A stretch of DNA of 64,000 nt from the NCBI RefSeq assembly GCF_014200725.1, contig NZ_JACHCL010000003.1, forward strand, positions 248,001 through 312,000, in the 5' to 3' direction. Below are positions 45,376-53,421 of the stretch, one piece after another. The notes beneath the pieces were generated by a model that ran no database searches, was not told the origin of the DNA, and saw only the letters and a program-made list of their open reading frames with translations. Source of the DNA: Janthinobacterium silvisoli. GTDB lineage: Bacteria > Pseudomonadota > Gammaproteobacteria > Burkholderiales > Burkholderiaceae_D. Every line of letters begins with the position of its first letter. Position 1 is the stretch's first letter. Both the position numbers and the translations under genes were made by a program.

Positions 45376-46401
45376 ATGACTTTTCAAGTGACTGTTCAGC
45401 CCAGCGGCCAGCAATTCAGCTGCGAAGCGGACGAAACCGTGCTGGCGGCGGCGATCCGCGCCGGCGTGGGCTTGCCATATGGCTGTAAAAATGGCGCTTG
45501 CGGCTCCTGCAAGGGCAAGGTCGTGTCTGGCAGCGTACAGCATAAGGCGCACCAGGAACGCGCACTGACGCCGGACGAAGCGGCAGCCGGCTACTCGCTG
45601 TTCTGCTGCGCCACTACCGGCGCCGACCTCGTCATCGAAGCGCGAGTGGTGGCTGGCAGCAGCGATTATCCGATCAAGAAAATGCCTTCGCGCGTGACGA
45701 CCATTGAAAAAGTCGCACCCGACGTGGTCGTGCTGACGCTGCAATTGCCAGCGGCCGAGCGCCTCAACTACCGCGCCGGGCAGTATATCGAGTTCATGCT
45801 GCGCGACGGCAAGCGCCGTAGCTACAGCATGGCCAATGCGCCGCAGGACGGCGGCCCCGTGACCTTGCACATCCGCCACCTGCCGGGTGGCCTGTTCACC
45901 GACCAGGTGTTCAGCACCCTGAAAGAGCGCGACATCCTGCGCTTCGAAGGCCCGATGGGCACCTTTTTCCTGCGTGACGATAGCGACAAGCCGGTGGTGC
46001 TGCTCGCTTCTGGTACAGGCTTTGCGCCATTGAAGGCGATTGTCGAGCACATGATCCACACACAGTCGGCACGCCCGGTAACCTTGTACTGGGGCGGACG
46101 CCGCCCGCAAGACCTGTATATGGATGCGCTGTGCCGCCAGTGGGCGCTTGAGTTGCCGCAGTTTAGCTATGTGCCCGTGATTTCCAACGCGCAAGAAGAA
46201 GACCGGTGGCAAGGCCGCACGGGCTTCGTGCACCAGGCCGTGATGGCCGACCTGCCCGACCTGTCCGGCCACCAGGTATATGCCTGCGGCGCGCCCGTGA
46301 TGGTCGAGGCTGCGCGCCACGATTTCGTGCAGCAATGCCAGTTGCCGGAAGACGAGTTCTACGCAGACGCGTTTACCACCGAGGCCGACCTGGCCAAATA
46401 A
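45376..46401 (+). CDS. 2Fe-2S ferredoxin-flavin reductase, CDP-6-deoxy-glucoseen reductase-like
   Basis: A 341-residue electron-transfer protein. The N-terminal ferredoxin domain has YGCKNGACGSCKGKVVSG, with three of the 2Fe-2S cysteines at about residues 37-45 and the fourth at ~77 (FCCATTG). The FAD domain is marked by RRSYSMANAP and the NAD domain by LLASGTGFAPLKAI and YACGAPVMV. AAGGA precedes the ATG. Proteins of this type are annotated as CDP-6-deoxy-L-threo-D-glycero-4-hexulose-3-dehydrase reductases or as phenol/oxygenase reductases; the real partner is not evident, since no oxygenase or dideoxysugar genes are near. Confidence 0.85.
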   Translation: MTFQVTVQPSGQQFSCEADETVLAAAIRAGVGLPYGCKNGACGSCKGKVVSGSVQHKAHQERALTPDEAAAGYSLFCCATTGADLVIEARVVAGSSDYPIKKMPSRVTTIEKVAPDVVVLTLQLPAAERLNYRAGQYIEFMLRDGKRRSYSMANAPQDGGPVTLHIRHLPGGLFTDQVFSTLKERDILRFEGPMGTFFLRDDSDKPVVLLASGTGFAPLKAIVEHMIHTQSARPVTLYWGGRRPQDLYMDALCRQWALELPQFSYVPVISNAQEEDRWQGRTGFVHQAVMADLPDLSGHQVYACGAPVMVEAARHDFVQQCQLPEDEFYADAFTTEADLAK

Positions 46402-46480
46402 CACCCTCCATGCAGCGGGAAGGCGCTGCGGGCGCCGCCCGCTGCCTCTATCGACACCCGCTGCTCTCTGGAAAGTGTTC

Positions 46481-47743
46481 ATGTCCCTCGCTTCGCCCGG
46501 CAACGGTTTCAGTGTCCTGCGCCACCGCAATTTCTCTTTCTACCTGTCGGCCCGCGTGCTGGGCACCCTGGCCGTGCAAATGCAAAGCGTGGCCATCGGC
46601 TGGCAGGTGTACCAGCTGACGGGCAGCCTGTTCGACCTGGGCTTGATCGGCCTGGCGCAGTTCGCTCCCTTCCTGGTGCTGATCCTGCCGGCCGGCCACG
46701 CGGCCGACCGCTACAACCGCCGCAATATCATCGCCTGGTGCCTGACGGCACAACTGGCTTGCGCACTCGCGTTGCTGGCCTTTACGGTCAGCGGCATGAG
46801 CGCCGTCTGGCCCGTATTCGCCGTGCTGGTGCTGTTTGGCAGCGCGCGCGCCTTCATGATGCCGGCCACGCAAGCCGTACTGGTCAATATGGTGCCCACC
46901 GAAAGCTTCAGCCGCGCCGTCGCGCTCAGCTCGTCGAGTTCGCATGTGGCCATCATCCTTGGCCCCATCCTGGGCGGCCTGCTGTATTACTTCGGCCCCA
47001 AGGTCGTGTATCTGGTGGCCGCCTCGCTGCTGGTGTTATCGGTGCTGCTGATGCGCGCCACCACGCCGGCGCCGCAAGTGGTCAAACGCGCGCCCGTCAG
47101 CTGGCACACCTTGCTTGAAGGCTTGCGCTTCGTCTGGTCCAAACCGATCGTGCTGGGCGCCATTTCGCTGGACCTGTTTGCCGTGCTGTTCGGCGGCGCC
47201 ACCGCCCTGCTGCCGGCGCTGGCCCACGATGTGCTGCATACCGGCCCCAGCGGCTTGGGCTTGCTGCGCACGGCGCCCGGCGTGGGCGCGGCCGCCTGTT
47301 CGATCGCGCTGGCCTTTTTCCCGATCACGCGCCGGGTGGGAGCCTGGATGTTTGGCGGCGTGGCCGTGTTTGGCCTGGGCACGCTGGCCCTGGGCGCCAC
47401 CAGCCATGTCGCGGTAGCCCTGGTCGCGCTATTCCTGATGGGCGCTGGCGACATGGTCAGCGTGTATATCCGCCACCTGCTGGTGCAGTTCGAGACGCCC
47501 GACGAGATACGGGGCCGTGTCAGCGCCGTCAATTCCGTGTTTATCGGTGCCTCGAACGAGCTGGGCGAATTTGAGTCGGGCCTGACGGCCGGCTGGTTCG
47601 GCCTGGTGCGCGCCGTGCTGTTCGGCGGCGCCGCCACCCTGGCCGTGACGGGACTGTGGGCCGTGCTGTTCCCCGTGCTGTCGCGCATGGACCGTTTCCC
47701 CCATCACGCCAAGGAAGAAGCGGCGAAAAGTACGACAGGATAA
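46481..47743 (+). CDS. MFS transporter, EntS/macrolide-efflux-like
   Basis: A 420-residue inner-membrane exporter of the DHA3/EntS branch. The ATG at 46481 follows GGAAAG; a GTG at 46475 overlaps it. It reads LRHRNFSFYLSARVLGTLAVQMQSVAIGWQVYQLTGS at the start, then HAADRYNRRNIIAWC as the loop 2-3 motif, and 12 hydrophobic segments. Substrates of such pumps range from siderophores to antibiotics. It lies 79 bp after the reductase gene. Confidence 0.85.
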   Translation: MSLASPGNGFSVLRHRNFSFYLSARVLGTLAVQMQSVAIGWQVYQLTGSLFDLGLIGLAQFAPFLVLILPAGHAADRYNRRNIIAWCLTAQLACALALLAFTVSGMSAVWPVFAVLVLFGSARAFMMPATQAVLVNMVPTESFSRAVALSSSSSHVAIILGPILGGLLYYFGPKVVYLVAASLLVLSVLLMRATTPAPQVVKRAPVSWHTLLEGLRFVWSKPIVLGAISLDLFAVLFGGATALLPALAHDVLHTGPSGLGLLRTAPGVGAAACSIALAFFPITRRVGAWMFGGVAVFGLGTLALGATSHVAVALVALFLMGAGDMVSVYIRHLLVQFETPDEIRGRVSAVNSVFIGASNELGEFESGLTAGWFGLVRAVLFGGAATLAVTGLWAVLFPVLSRMDRFPHHAKEEAAKSTTG

Positions 47744-47776
47744 GATGCGCTATCGACCACCACGCCAGCCTGCACC

Positions 47777-48442
47777 ATGAAAATCTCATTCCCCTTGCAC
47801 GGCTTCATCCGCAGCCGCCCCCACCTGAGCCTGGCGATCGTGATCGGCGTGGCGGCCGGTTTGCTGCTGCCCGATTCCTGGCGCCAGATGACGCGCTTGC
47901 TGGCGGCCTGGAACGTGGCCGTCTGGCTCTACCTGATTACCATGGCCTGGATGATGATGCGCGCCAGCCACCAAAAGGTCAGGGCGGTGGCGGCGCGCCA
48001 GGATGAACGGGCGGCCATGGTTCTGTCGGCCCTGTCGGTGGCTTCCGTGATGAGCCTGGCCGCGATCGTCTCGCAACTGTCAGCCATGAAAGACATGGCA
48101 CCCGACATGCGCGCCCTGCACTACGGCCTGACCATATTGACCCTGGTCGGCTCCTGGTTCCTGGTCGGCACCTTATTTTGCTTCCACTACGCCCACTTGT
48201 ATTACCAGGCCAGCCCGCAGCAAAGGCCGCTGCGCTTCCCCGAAGATGAGAAAAATCCCGATTACTGGGATTTCCTGTATTTCTCATTCACCATCGCGGT
48301 GGCCGTGCAAACCTCGGACGTCACCGTGCAGACGCGCCTGATGCGCCAGATCGTGCTGGGACAATCAGTGCTGAGCTTTTTCTTCAACCTGGTGGTGCTG
48401 GGCCTGTCGATCAATATTGCCGCCGGCCTGATTAATGGTTGA
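47777..48442 (+). CDS. DUF1345 membrane protein
   Basis: A 221-residue inner-membrane protein with about six hydrophobic segments, recognised as DUF1345 by the block LYFSFTIAVAVQTSDVTVQTRLMRQIVLGQSVLSFFFNLVVLGL and the W(D)FLYFS context. Function is unknown. It starts 33 bp after the MFS gene and may be its operon partner. Confidence 0.8.
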   Translation: MKISFPLHGFIRSRPHLSLAIVIGVAAGLLLPDSWRQMTRLLAAWNVAVWLYLITMAWMMMRASHQKVRAVAARQDERAAMVLSALSVASVMSLAAIVSQLSAMKDMAPDMRALHYGLTILTLVGSWFLVGTLFCFHYAHLYYQASPQQRPLRFPEDEKNPDYWDFLYFSFTIAVAVQTSDVTVQTRLMRQIVLGQSVLSFFFNLVVLGLSINIAAGLING

Positions 48443-48578
48443 TCAGGGCTAATGAGGTCAATTAAGCATTATGAGGCTCAAAAACATTTCAGCAAGGAAA
48501 CTTGATCTGGCTGAAGGGTTAAGCCCATCTTAATCGTGTGTAGGCCCTTGAAATAGGGGAAACAGGAGTAAGATAAGT

Positions 48579-48604
48579 CTCATGCAGGAGGTCATCTGCA
48601 TGAG
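48579..48604 (+). promoter_or_regulatory. Leader hairpin upstream of hpf
   Basis: CTCATGCAG and CTGCATGAG make a 9-bp perfect stem with an 8-base loop that contains GAGG, 50 bp before the hpf ATG. A GCCG/CGGC mini-stem and a run of eight T (48626-48633) follow. This may end the DUF1345 transcript or act as a leader element. Confidence 0.4.
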
Positions 48605-48653
48605 GCCGCAACACGGCTGTGATGGTTTTTTTTGAATTGAAGGAGTCAAGCAT

Positions 48654-49031
48654 ATGCAAATCAATATCAATACCGACAGCACCATCGCCCACACCCCTGG
48701 ATTGACCGAACATGTGCAATCCGTGCTCGAAAACGCACTGAGCCGTTTCCGCGACAACCTGACCCGCATCGAAGTCCACCTGAGCGACACGAATGGCCCG
48801 AAAGGCGGCGCCGACGATATCCGTTGCGTCATCGAAGCGCGCGTTGCTGGTTATCAACCTATCGCCGTCACCGAACAAAATGCCACCGTGCATCAATCGA
48901 TCAGCGGCGCTACCGAAAAACTCAAGCGCGCCATCGAGAGCGCCATGGGTCGCCTGCACGGCAACAAGCGCCAGGCCAGCGGCAAGAATGCCGTAGCCGA
49001 CGCGACGGAAGCGGAAGAAACCGCCGAATAA
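48654..49031 (+). CDS. hpf: Ribosome-hibernation factor, HPF/RaiA-type
   Basis: A 125-residue ribosome-associated protein. AAGGAG precedes the ATG. The S30AE fold is seen as MQININTDSTIAHTPGLTEHVQSVLENALSRF then RIEVHLSDTNGPKGG and CVIEARVAGYQPIAVTEQNATVHQSISGATEKLKRAIES. Length is intermediate between short HPF and RaiA, with a low-complexity acidic tail (AVADATEAEETAE). It would bind the 30S decoding centre in stationary phase. Confidence 0.85.
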   Translation: MQININTDSTIAHTPGLTEHVQSVLENALSRFRDNLTRIEVHLSDTNGPKGGADDIRCVIEARVAGYQPIAVTEQNATVHQSISGATEKLKRAIESAMGRLHGNKRQASGKNAVADATEAEETAE

Positions 49032-49056
49032 TTCCCCGTGGCTTTATAGAGACCTG

Positions 49057-49085
49057 GGCAGCCGATCAAGGCTGCCTTTGCATTT
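49057..49085 (+). terminator. Rho-independent terminator of hpf
   Basis: GGCAGCC (49057-49063) and GGCTGCC (49070-49076) form a 7-bp stem followed by TTTGCATTT, 26 bp after the hpf stop. Confidence 0.7.
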
Positions 49086-49275
49086 GGGGCAGCAGTTTTT
49101 CACAACACCCACCATCATTGTGTTTCACACAATTATCATCACAACAAAATAATTGTCGTATTTCACACATAATTTCACTTCTGGAAAGCCTTTTTCATTA
49201 CAGTCCAGTGCGCTTTAAGCTATCATGAAGCGACTGACCCACTGCTTGCGTGGACCAGCTTCTTGAAAGTGGACT

Positions 49276-50241
49276 GTGGAAAAGATCGGCAACTTCGGCG
49301 CTTCAAACTGCAACATCGGTGATCTACAGCTATTTCGCGATGGGGCGAACAGCCGGACAGCGATCATGCTGGCGCCCTGCCCTGTGATCCGCCTGGAAGC
49401 GGGCGAAGCGCTGGCCGATACGCAAGGCGCCAGCCTCTACATCGTGCTGCGCGGCTCGCTGGCCGTTGCCGCCGACACGCACACCGGCATGGACGACGGC
49501 ACGGTCAGCAAAGTCTTGCCCGGCGAAAGCGTGGGCGAACAATCGGTGCTCGACGAAGCGAGCAACCTGGCCGCCATTTCCGCCCTGGAAGAAACCGACT
49601 TGCTGGTGATTCACGCCAGCCTCGTGTGGGAGTTGATCGAACAATCGAACGGCCTGGCGCGCAACCTGCTGCGCCTGCTGTCCTTCCGCATCCGCGCCGC
49701 CAACGCCTTGCTGCGCCGGCGCCAGAAACTCGGCGAATTCTATCGCCAGCTATCGATGGTCGACAGCCTGACAGGCTTGTACAACCGGGCCTGGCTCAAC
49801 GATTTGCTGCCGAACATGATCGTCACAGCCCACAGCAGCGGCGAACCGCTGTCGCTGGTGATGATAGACCTCGACCATTTCAAGCGCTTCAACGATACCC
49901 ACGGCCACCAGGCCGGCGACCAGGCGCTGCGCATTGCCGCCCAGGTGCTCGGCGCCGCTTCGCGCCCTACCGATTTTGCCGTGCGCTATGGCGGTGAAGA
50001 GCTGATGGTGATCTTGCCCGATACCAGCGAACAAGTGGCCATGCTGGTGGCAGAGCGGCTATGCGAACGCCTGCAGCAGGCCGTCATCTTCAACGACATG
50101 CGCTGCCCGCTGCCGCATATCACGGGTTCCTTTGGCGTGGCCAGCCTGGCGCAAAACCAGGATGAACACGGGCTGGTCGCCGCAGCGGACACGGCCCTGT
50201 ACCGGGCCAAGGCGGCAGGACGCAATACCGTTTCCCTGTAG
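49276..50241 (+). CDS. Diguanylate cyclase with degenerate cNMP-binding domain
   Basis: A 321-residue cytoplasmic enzyme that probably makes c-di-GMP. The start is a GTG at 49276. Residues ~30-145 form a cap-type cyclic-nucleotide-binding fold, but the phosphate cassette reads VGEQSVLDEASNLAAISA without the Arg that contacts the phosphate. Residues ~155-318 form a GGDEF domain with active site GGEEL (239-243) and a product-inhibition site RPTD (230-233). The Leu at the end of GGEEL is an allowed variant. An N-terminal sensor of something other than cAMP is likely. Confidence 0.85.
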   Translation: MEKIGNFGASNCNIGDLQLFRDGANSRTAIMLAPCPVIRLEAGEALADTQGASLYIVLRGSLAVAADTHTGMDDGTVSKVLPGESVGEQSVLDEASNLAAISALEETDLLVIHASLVWELIEQSNGLARNLLRLLSFRIRAANALLRRRQKLGEFYRQLSMVDSLTGLYNRAWLNDLLPNMIVTAHSSGEPLSLVMIDLDHFKRFNDTHGHQAGDQALRIAAQVLGAASRPTDFAVRYGGEELMVILPDTSEQVAMLVAERLCERLQQAVIFNDMRCPLPHITGSFGVASLAQNQDEHGLVAAADTALYRAKAAGRNTVSL

Positions 50242-50245
50242 AAAA

Positions 50246-50845
50246 TCAGGCCGCCTTGGTATCCGTTGCCTGCGTATCAGCCTTCTTGCTGCTGTGCGCG
50301 GCCTGGAAGTCGGCATAACCCTTTTGCACCAGCGCATAGGTCTTGTCGATATTGCTGGCGATATCACCGCCCAATACTTTCAAGCCACCCAGGATATCGC
50401 GCGCTTCCTTGAACCCCTTTTCCATGCCGCCACCGATGGTATCCATGAACTTTTGCAGGGTGGCATCATCGTCTTCGCCGGGATGCTGTTTCTTGTAGGC
50501 TTCAAAAAAACCGGTCGACAAGGATACAATGCGGCTCGCCGTCGCCTCGGGACTATTGTCTTGCGATGCCGCGTTTTGCACGGCGTCATCGCCATACTGG
50601 CCCTTTAGCGCTTCATTGATGCTGGTAATGGCCGATTTGTAGACCAGCGCCAGCGGATCATTCTGCGAACCGATGGAGACATTGAGCGAGGCCTGCATGA
50701 TGGACGCGTTCAGTTGCAGACGCGACTTGTCGTTGACGCTCATTTCGGCGCTACCGCCATCTTTTTGGCGGACCTTGCTGTCGTCAGTATTGACGGAATT
50801 CAGGGAGCTGGCGGAATTAGCGCCTGCAGCGATGGGAATTGACAC
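50246..50845 (-). CDS. DUF5610 domain protein
   Basis: A 199-residue protein with the DUF5610 pattern: VYKSAITSINEALKGQYGDDA, then SPEATASRIVSLSTGFFEAYKKQHPGE and FMDTIGGGMEKGFKEARDILGGLKVLGGDIASNIDKTYALVQKGYADF. The GTG at 50845 is chosen as start because AGGAGG lies six bases before it. A short Ser/Ala-rich N-terminus precedes the domain. Function is unknown. It converges on the diguanylate cyclase with a 4-bp gap. Confidence 0.75.
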   Translation of the reverse strand: MSIPIAAGANSASSLNSVNTDDSKVRQKDGGSAEMSVNDKSRLQLNASIMQASLNVSIGSQNDPLALVYKSAITSINEALKGQYGDDAVQNAASQDNSPEATASRIVSLSTGFFEAYKKQHPGEDDDATLQKFMDTIGGGMEKGFKEARDILGGLKVLGGDIASNIDKTYALVQKGYADFQAAHSSKKADTQATDTKAA

Positions 50846-50975
50846 GATAGGCCTCCTTGAACGGGCAATATATGACACCATGCGAGAGTGATCTTCCCGC
50901 GCTCATATATTATCGGCAAGTATTCAGAAAACTATAGCCACGACTTTTTTAGCGACCACAACGCCACCACCATCA

Positions 50976-52424
50976 ATGACTATCCAGACTTTTCTTTGGC
51001 ACGATTACGAAACCTTTGGCGTACAGCCGCGCCGCGACCGTCCGGCCCAGTTCGCTGCCATCCGCACCGATGCCGACCTGAATGAAATCGGCGAACCCAT
51101 CATGCTGTATTGCCAGCCTGCCAATGATTTCTTGCCAGATCCGCAATCGTGTCTGATTACCGGTATTACGCCACAACAATGCTTGCAAGCAGGCGTGCCC
51201 GAGCATGAATTCGCCACCGTCATCGAAGCGGCTTTTTCCGAGCCAGGCACTATCGGCGTGGGCTACAACACCATCCGCTTCGACGATGAAGTCACACGCT
51301 TCTTGCTCTGGCGCAACCTGCACGATCCGTATGCGCGCGAATGGAAAAACCATTGCGGCCGCTGGGACTTGCTCGACGTGGTGCGCATGACGCACGCGCT
51401 GCGCCCCGATGGCATGCAATGGCCCAAGCGCGACGATGGCCAGACCAGCTTCAAGCTGGAACACTTGAGCAAGGCCAACGGCTTGCTGCACGAAGCTGCC
51501 CATGATGCGCTGTCCGACGTGCGCGCCACCATCGCCCTGGCCCGCTTGATCAAGCAGACGCAACCGAAGCTGTTTGAATTTTGCCTGGCGCTGCACAAGA
51601 AAGACAAGGTCGCCAGCGAAATGGGCATGCACCTGGACGCCAGCCAGCGCCAGCCTTTCCTGCATGTCTCGGGCATGTTCCCGGCCGAGCGCGGTTGCCT
51701 GGGCCTGGTCTGGCCGCTGGCTACGCATCCGAGCAACAAGAATGAAGTGCTGGTATGGGATTGCCAGTACGATCCGCGCGAACTGGCGACGCTGGACGCC
51801 GACACCATCCGCACGCGCTTGTTCACCCGCAGCGATGCCATGCCGGAAGGCATGACCCGCCTGCCCGTGAAAAGCGTGCATTTGAATAAGTCGCCCATGC
51901 TGGTCAGCAATTTGAAAACCCTGTCGCCTGCCATGGCCGCACGCTGGGGCATCGATGTCGAGACAGCGCTGGCCAACGCCAGCCATGCTGCCGCCTTGCC
52001 CGACATGTCGGCCACCTGGGCGGCCGTCTTCCAGCGCCCCGCTGGCGAAGGCGCAGTCGACGTCGATGAAGACCTGTATGGCGGTTTTGTCAGCAATGAC
52101 GACCGCCGCCTGCTCGACTCGCTGCGCCGCAAGGCGCCGGCCGAACTGGCCGCCGCCCGCCCCTCGTTTGCCGACGAACGCCTGCAGGAATTGCTGTTCC
52201 GCTACCGCGCCCGCAATTTCCCGCAGACCTTGAGCGAAGCGGAAAGCCTGCGCTGGGAACAGCACCGCGCCGCCCGGCTGTTCTATGGCGAAGCGGGCGC
52301 CCGCACCATCGAAATGTTATTTACGGAAATCGATACCTTGTCGGAATCGGTCGATGAGCGGGGCGAAGAGATACTGGGCGAGTTGTATGACTATGTAGAG
52401 ATGGTCGCGCCGCAACGCGATTAA
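50976..52424 (+). CDS. sbcB: Exodeoxyribonuclease I
   Basis: A 482-residue 3'-5' single-strand DNA exonuclease used in recombination and mismatch repair. The DEDDh exonuclease starts with FLWHDYETFG (Asp/Glu metal ligands), then VGYNTIRFDDEVTRFLLWRNLHDPYAREW and EAAHDALSDVRATIALA with the catalytic HxxxxxD. The SH3-like and helical C-terminal parts are present (NKSPMLVSNLKTL). No clear ribosome-binding site precedes the ATG. Confidence 0.95.
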   Translation: MTIQTFLWHDYETFGVQPRRDRPAQFAAIRTDADLNEIGEPIMLYCQPANDFLPDPQSCLITGITPQQCLQAGVPEHEFATVIEAAFSEPGTIGVGYNTIRFDDEVTRFLLWRNLHDPYAREWKNHCGRWDLLDVVRMTHALRPDGMQWPKRDDGQTSFKLEHLSKANGLLHEAAHDALSDVRATIALARLIKQTQPKLFEFCLALHKKDKVASEMGMHLDASQRQPFLHVSGMFPAERGCLGLVWPLATHPSNKNEVLVWDCQYDPRELATLDADTIRTRLFTRSDAMPEGMTRLPVKSVHLNKSPMLVSNLKTLSPAMAARWGIDVETALANASHAAALPDMSATWAAVFQRPAGEGAVDVDEDLYGGFVSNDDRRLLDSLRRKAPAELAAARPSFADERLQELLFRYRARNFPQTLSEAESLRWEQHRAARLFYGEAGARTIEMLFTEIDTLSESVDERGEEILGELYDYVEMVAPQRD

Positions 52425-52426
52425 AT

Positions 52427-52456
52427 GAAAAATGCCGGGCTAGCCCGGCATTTTTC
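52427..52456. terminator. Bidirectional terminator between sbcB and pyrF
   Basis: A perfect palindrome with AAAAATGCCGGG on one side and CCCGGCATTTTT on the other, loop CTAG, sits between the two convergent genes and can end both. Confidence 0.9.
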
Positions 52457-52470
52457 ATATTGCGTCGACT

Positions 52471-53295
52471 TTAAACGCTACGGTGTGCGTTGATCGCGTC
52501 GCGCGTTTCAATCGCCACGCGGCGCGCTGCATCGGCAAAATCTTCGCCGTCCTGCGGCTTGGCGTAAATAATGGCGCGCGAAGAGCTGATCATCATGCCC
52601 ATGCCGCCCGCTGTCTGGCCTGCGCCTACCGTGGCGGCAATATCGCCGCCCTGGGCGCCGATGCCGGGCACCAGCAGTGGCATGTCGCCGACGATGGCGC
52701 GTACTTGCGCCAGTTCTTCAGGGAACGTCGCGCCCACCACCAGGGCGCACTGGCCGCTCTTGTTCCATTTACCTGCTACCAGACGCGCCACGCGCTGGTA
52801 CAGCGGTTCGCCATCGGTTTGCAGGAATTGCAGGTCCGAGCCGCCTGGATTGGAGGTGCGGCACAGGATGATCACGCCACGGTCGGCCCAAGCCAGGTAA
52901 GGGTCGAGCGAATCTTCACCCATGTAGGGGTTGACGGTGACGGCGTCGGCGCCATAGCGCTCGAACGCTTCGCGCGCGTATTGCGTGGCGGTGGCGCCGA
53001 TATCGCCGCGCTTGGCGTCGAGGATCAGCGGAATATGCGGGTAGTTTTCACGTACATAGCGGCAGATGTCTTCCAGCTGTTTTTCTGCGCCCAGCGCGCC
53101 AAAGTAGGCAATCTGTGGTTTGAAGGCGCATACCAGATCGGCCGTGGCGTCGATGATGCGGGTGCAAAAGGTGGTGATTCCATCGGGCGCATCGCGCAAC
53201 TGCGCTGGCAGCTTGGCCAGGTCAGGGTCCAGGCCCACGCACAGCAGGGAATTATTGGCCGTCCACGCGGCGGATAATTTATTGATGAAATTCAC
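52471..53295 (-). CDS. pyrF: Orotidine 5'-phosphate decarboxylase
   Basis: A 274-residue TIM-barrel enzyme of the longer type-2 form that makes UMP from OMP. The catalytic Lys-Asp network is in [22 protein letters not shown]. The phosphate loop appears as [12 protein letters not shown]. Its start [29 protein letters not shown] is typical. It converges on sbcB. Confidence 0.95.
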   Translation of the reverse strand: MNFINKLSAAWTANNSLLCVGLDPDLAKLPAQLRDAPDGITTFCTRIIDATADLVCAFKPQIAYFGALGAEKQLEDICRYVRENYPHIPLILDAKRGDIGATATQYAREAFERYGADAVTVNPYMGEDSLDPYLAWADRGVIILCRTSNPGGSDLQFLQTDGEPLYQRVARLVAGKWNKSGQCALVVGATFPEELAQVRAIVGDMPLLVPGIGAQGGDIAATVGAGQTAGGMGMMISSSRAIIYAKPQDGEDFADAARRVAIETRDAINAHRSV

Positions 53296-53357
53296 GGCAC
53301 ACCTTCTCTATATTCAGTTGCAAACCCCGTATTGTAACGCGGCGCGGGTCCGCAACG

Positions 53358-53395
53358 ACAGCGCCGCGCTTCCTTACAGGCAAGCGCGGCGCTGT
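53358..53395 (-). terminator. Stem-loop between pectinesterase and pyrF
   Basis: ACAGCGCCGCGCTT (53358-53371) and its exact complement (53382-53395) form a 14-bp stem with a 10-base loop, 27 bp beyond the pectinesterase stop. There is no T run, so the terminator role is tentative. Confidence 0.5.
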
Positions 53396-53421
53396 TTGAG
53401 CGGCTTTACACCCTGCTAGCC

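Noticed and set aside
44446-46530. A 694-codon minus-strand frame read through as one gene
   Set aside because: The part beyond 45363 lies opposite the reductase gene with strong domain evidence and has no domain itself; only 44446-45363 encodes a real protein (epimerase-like).
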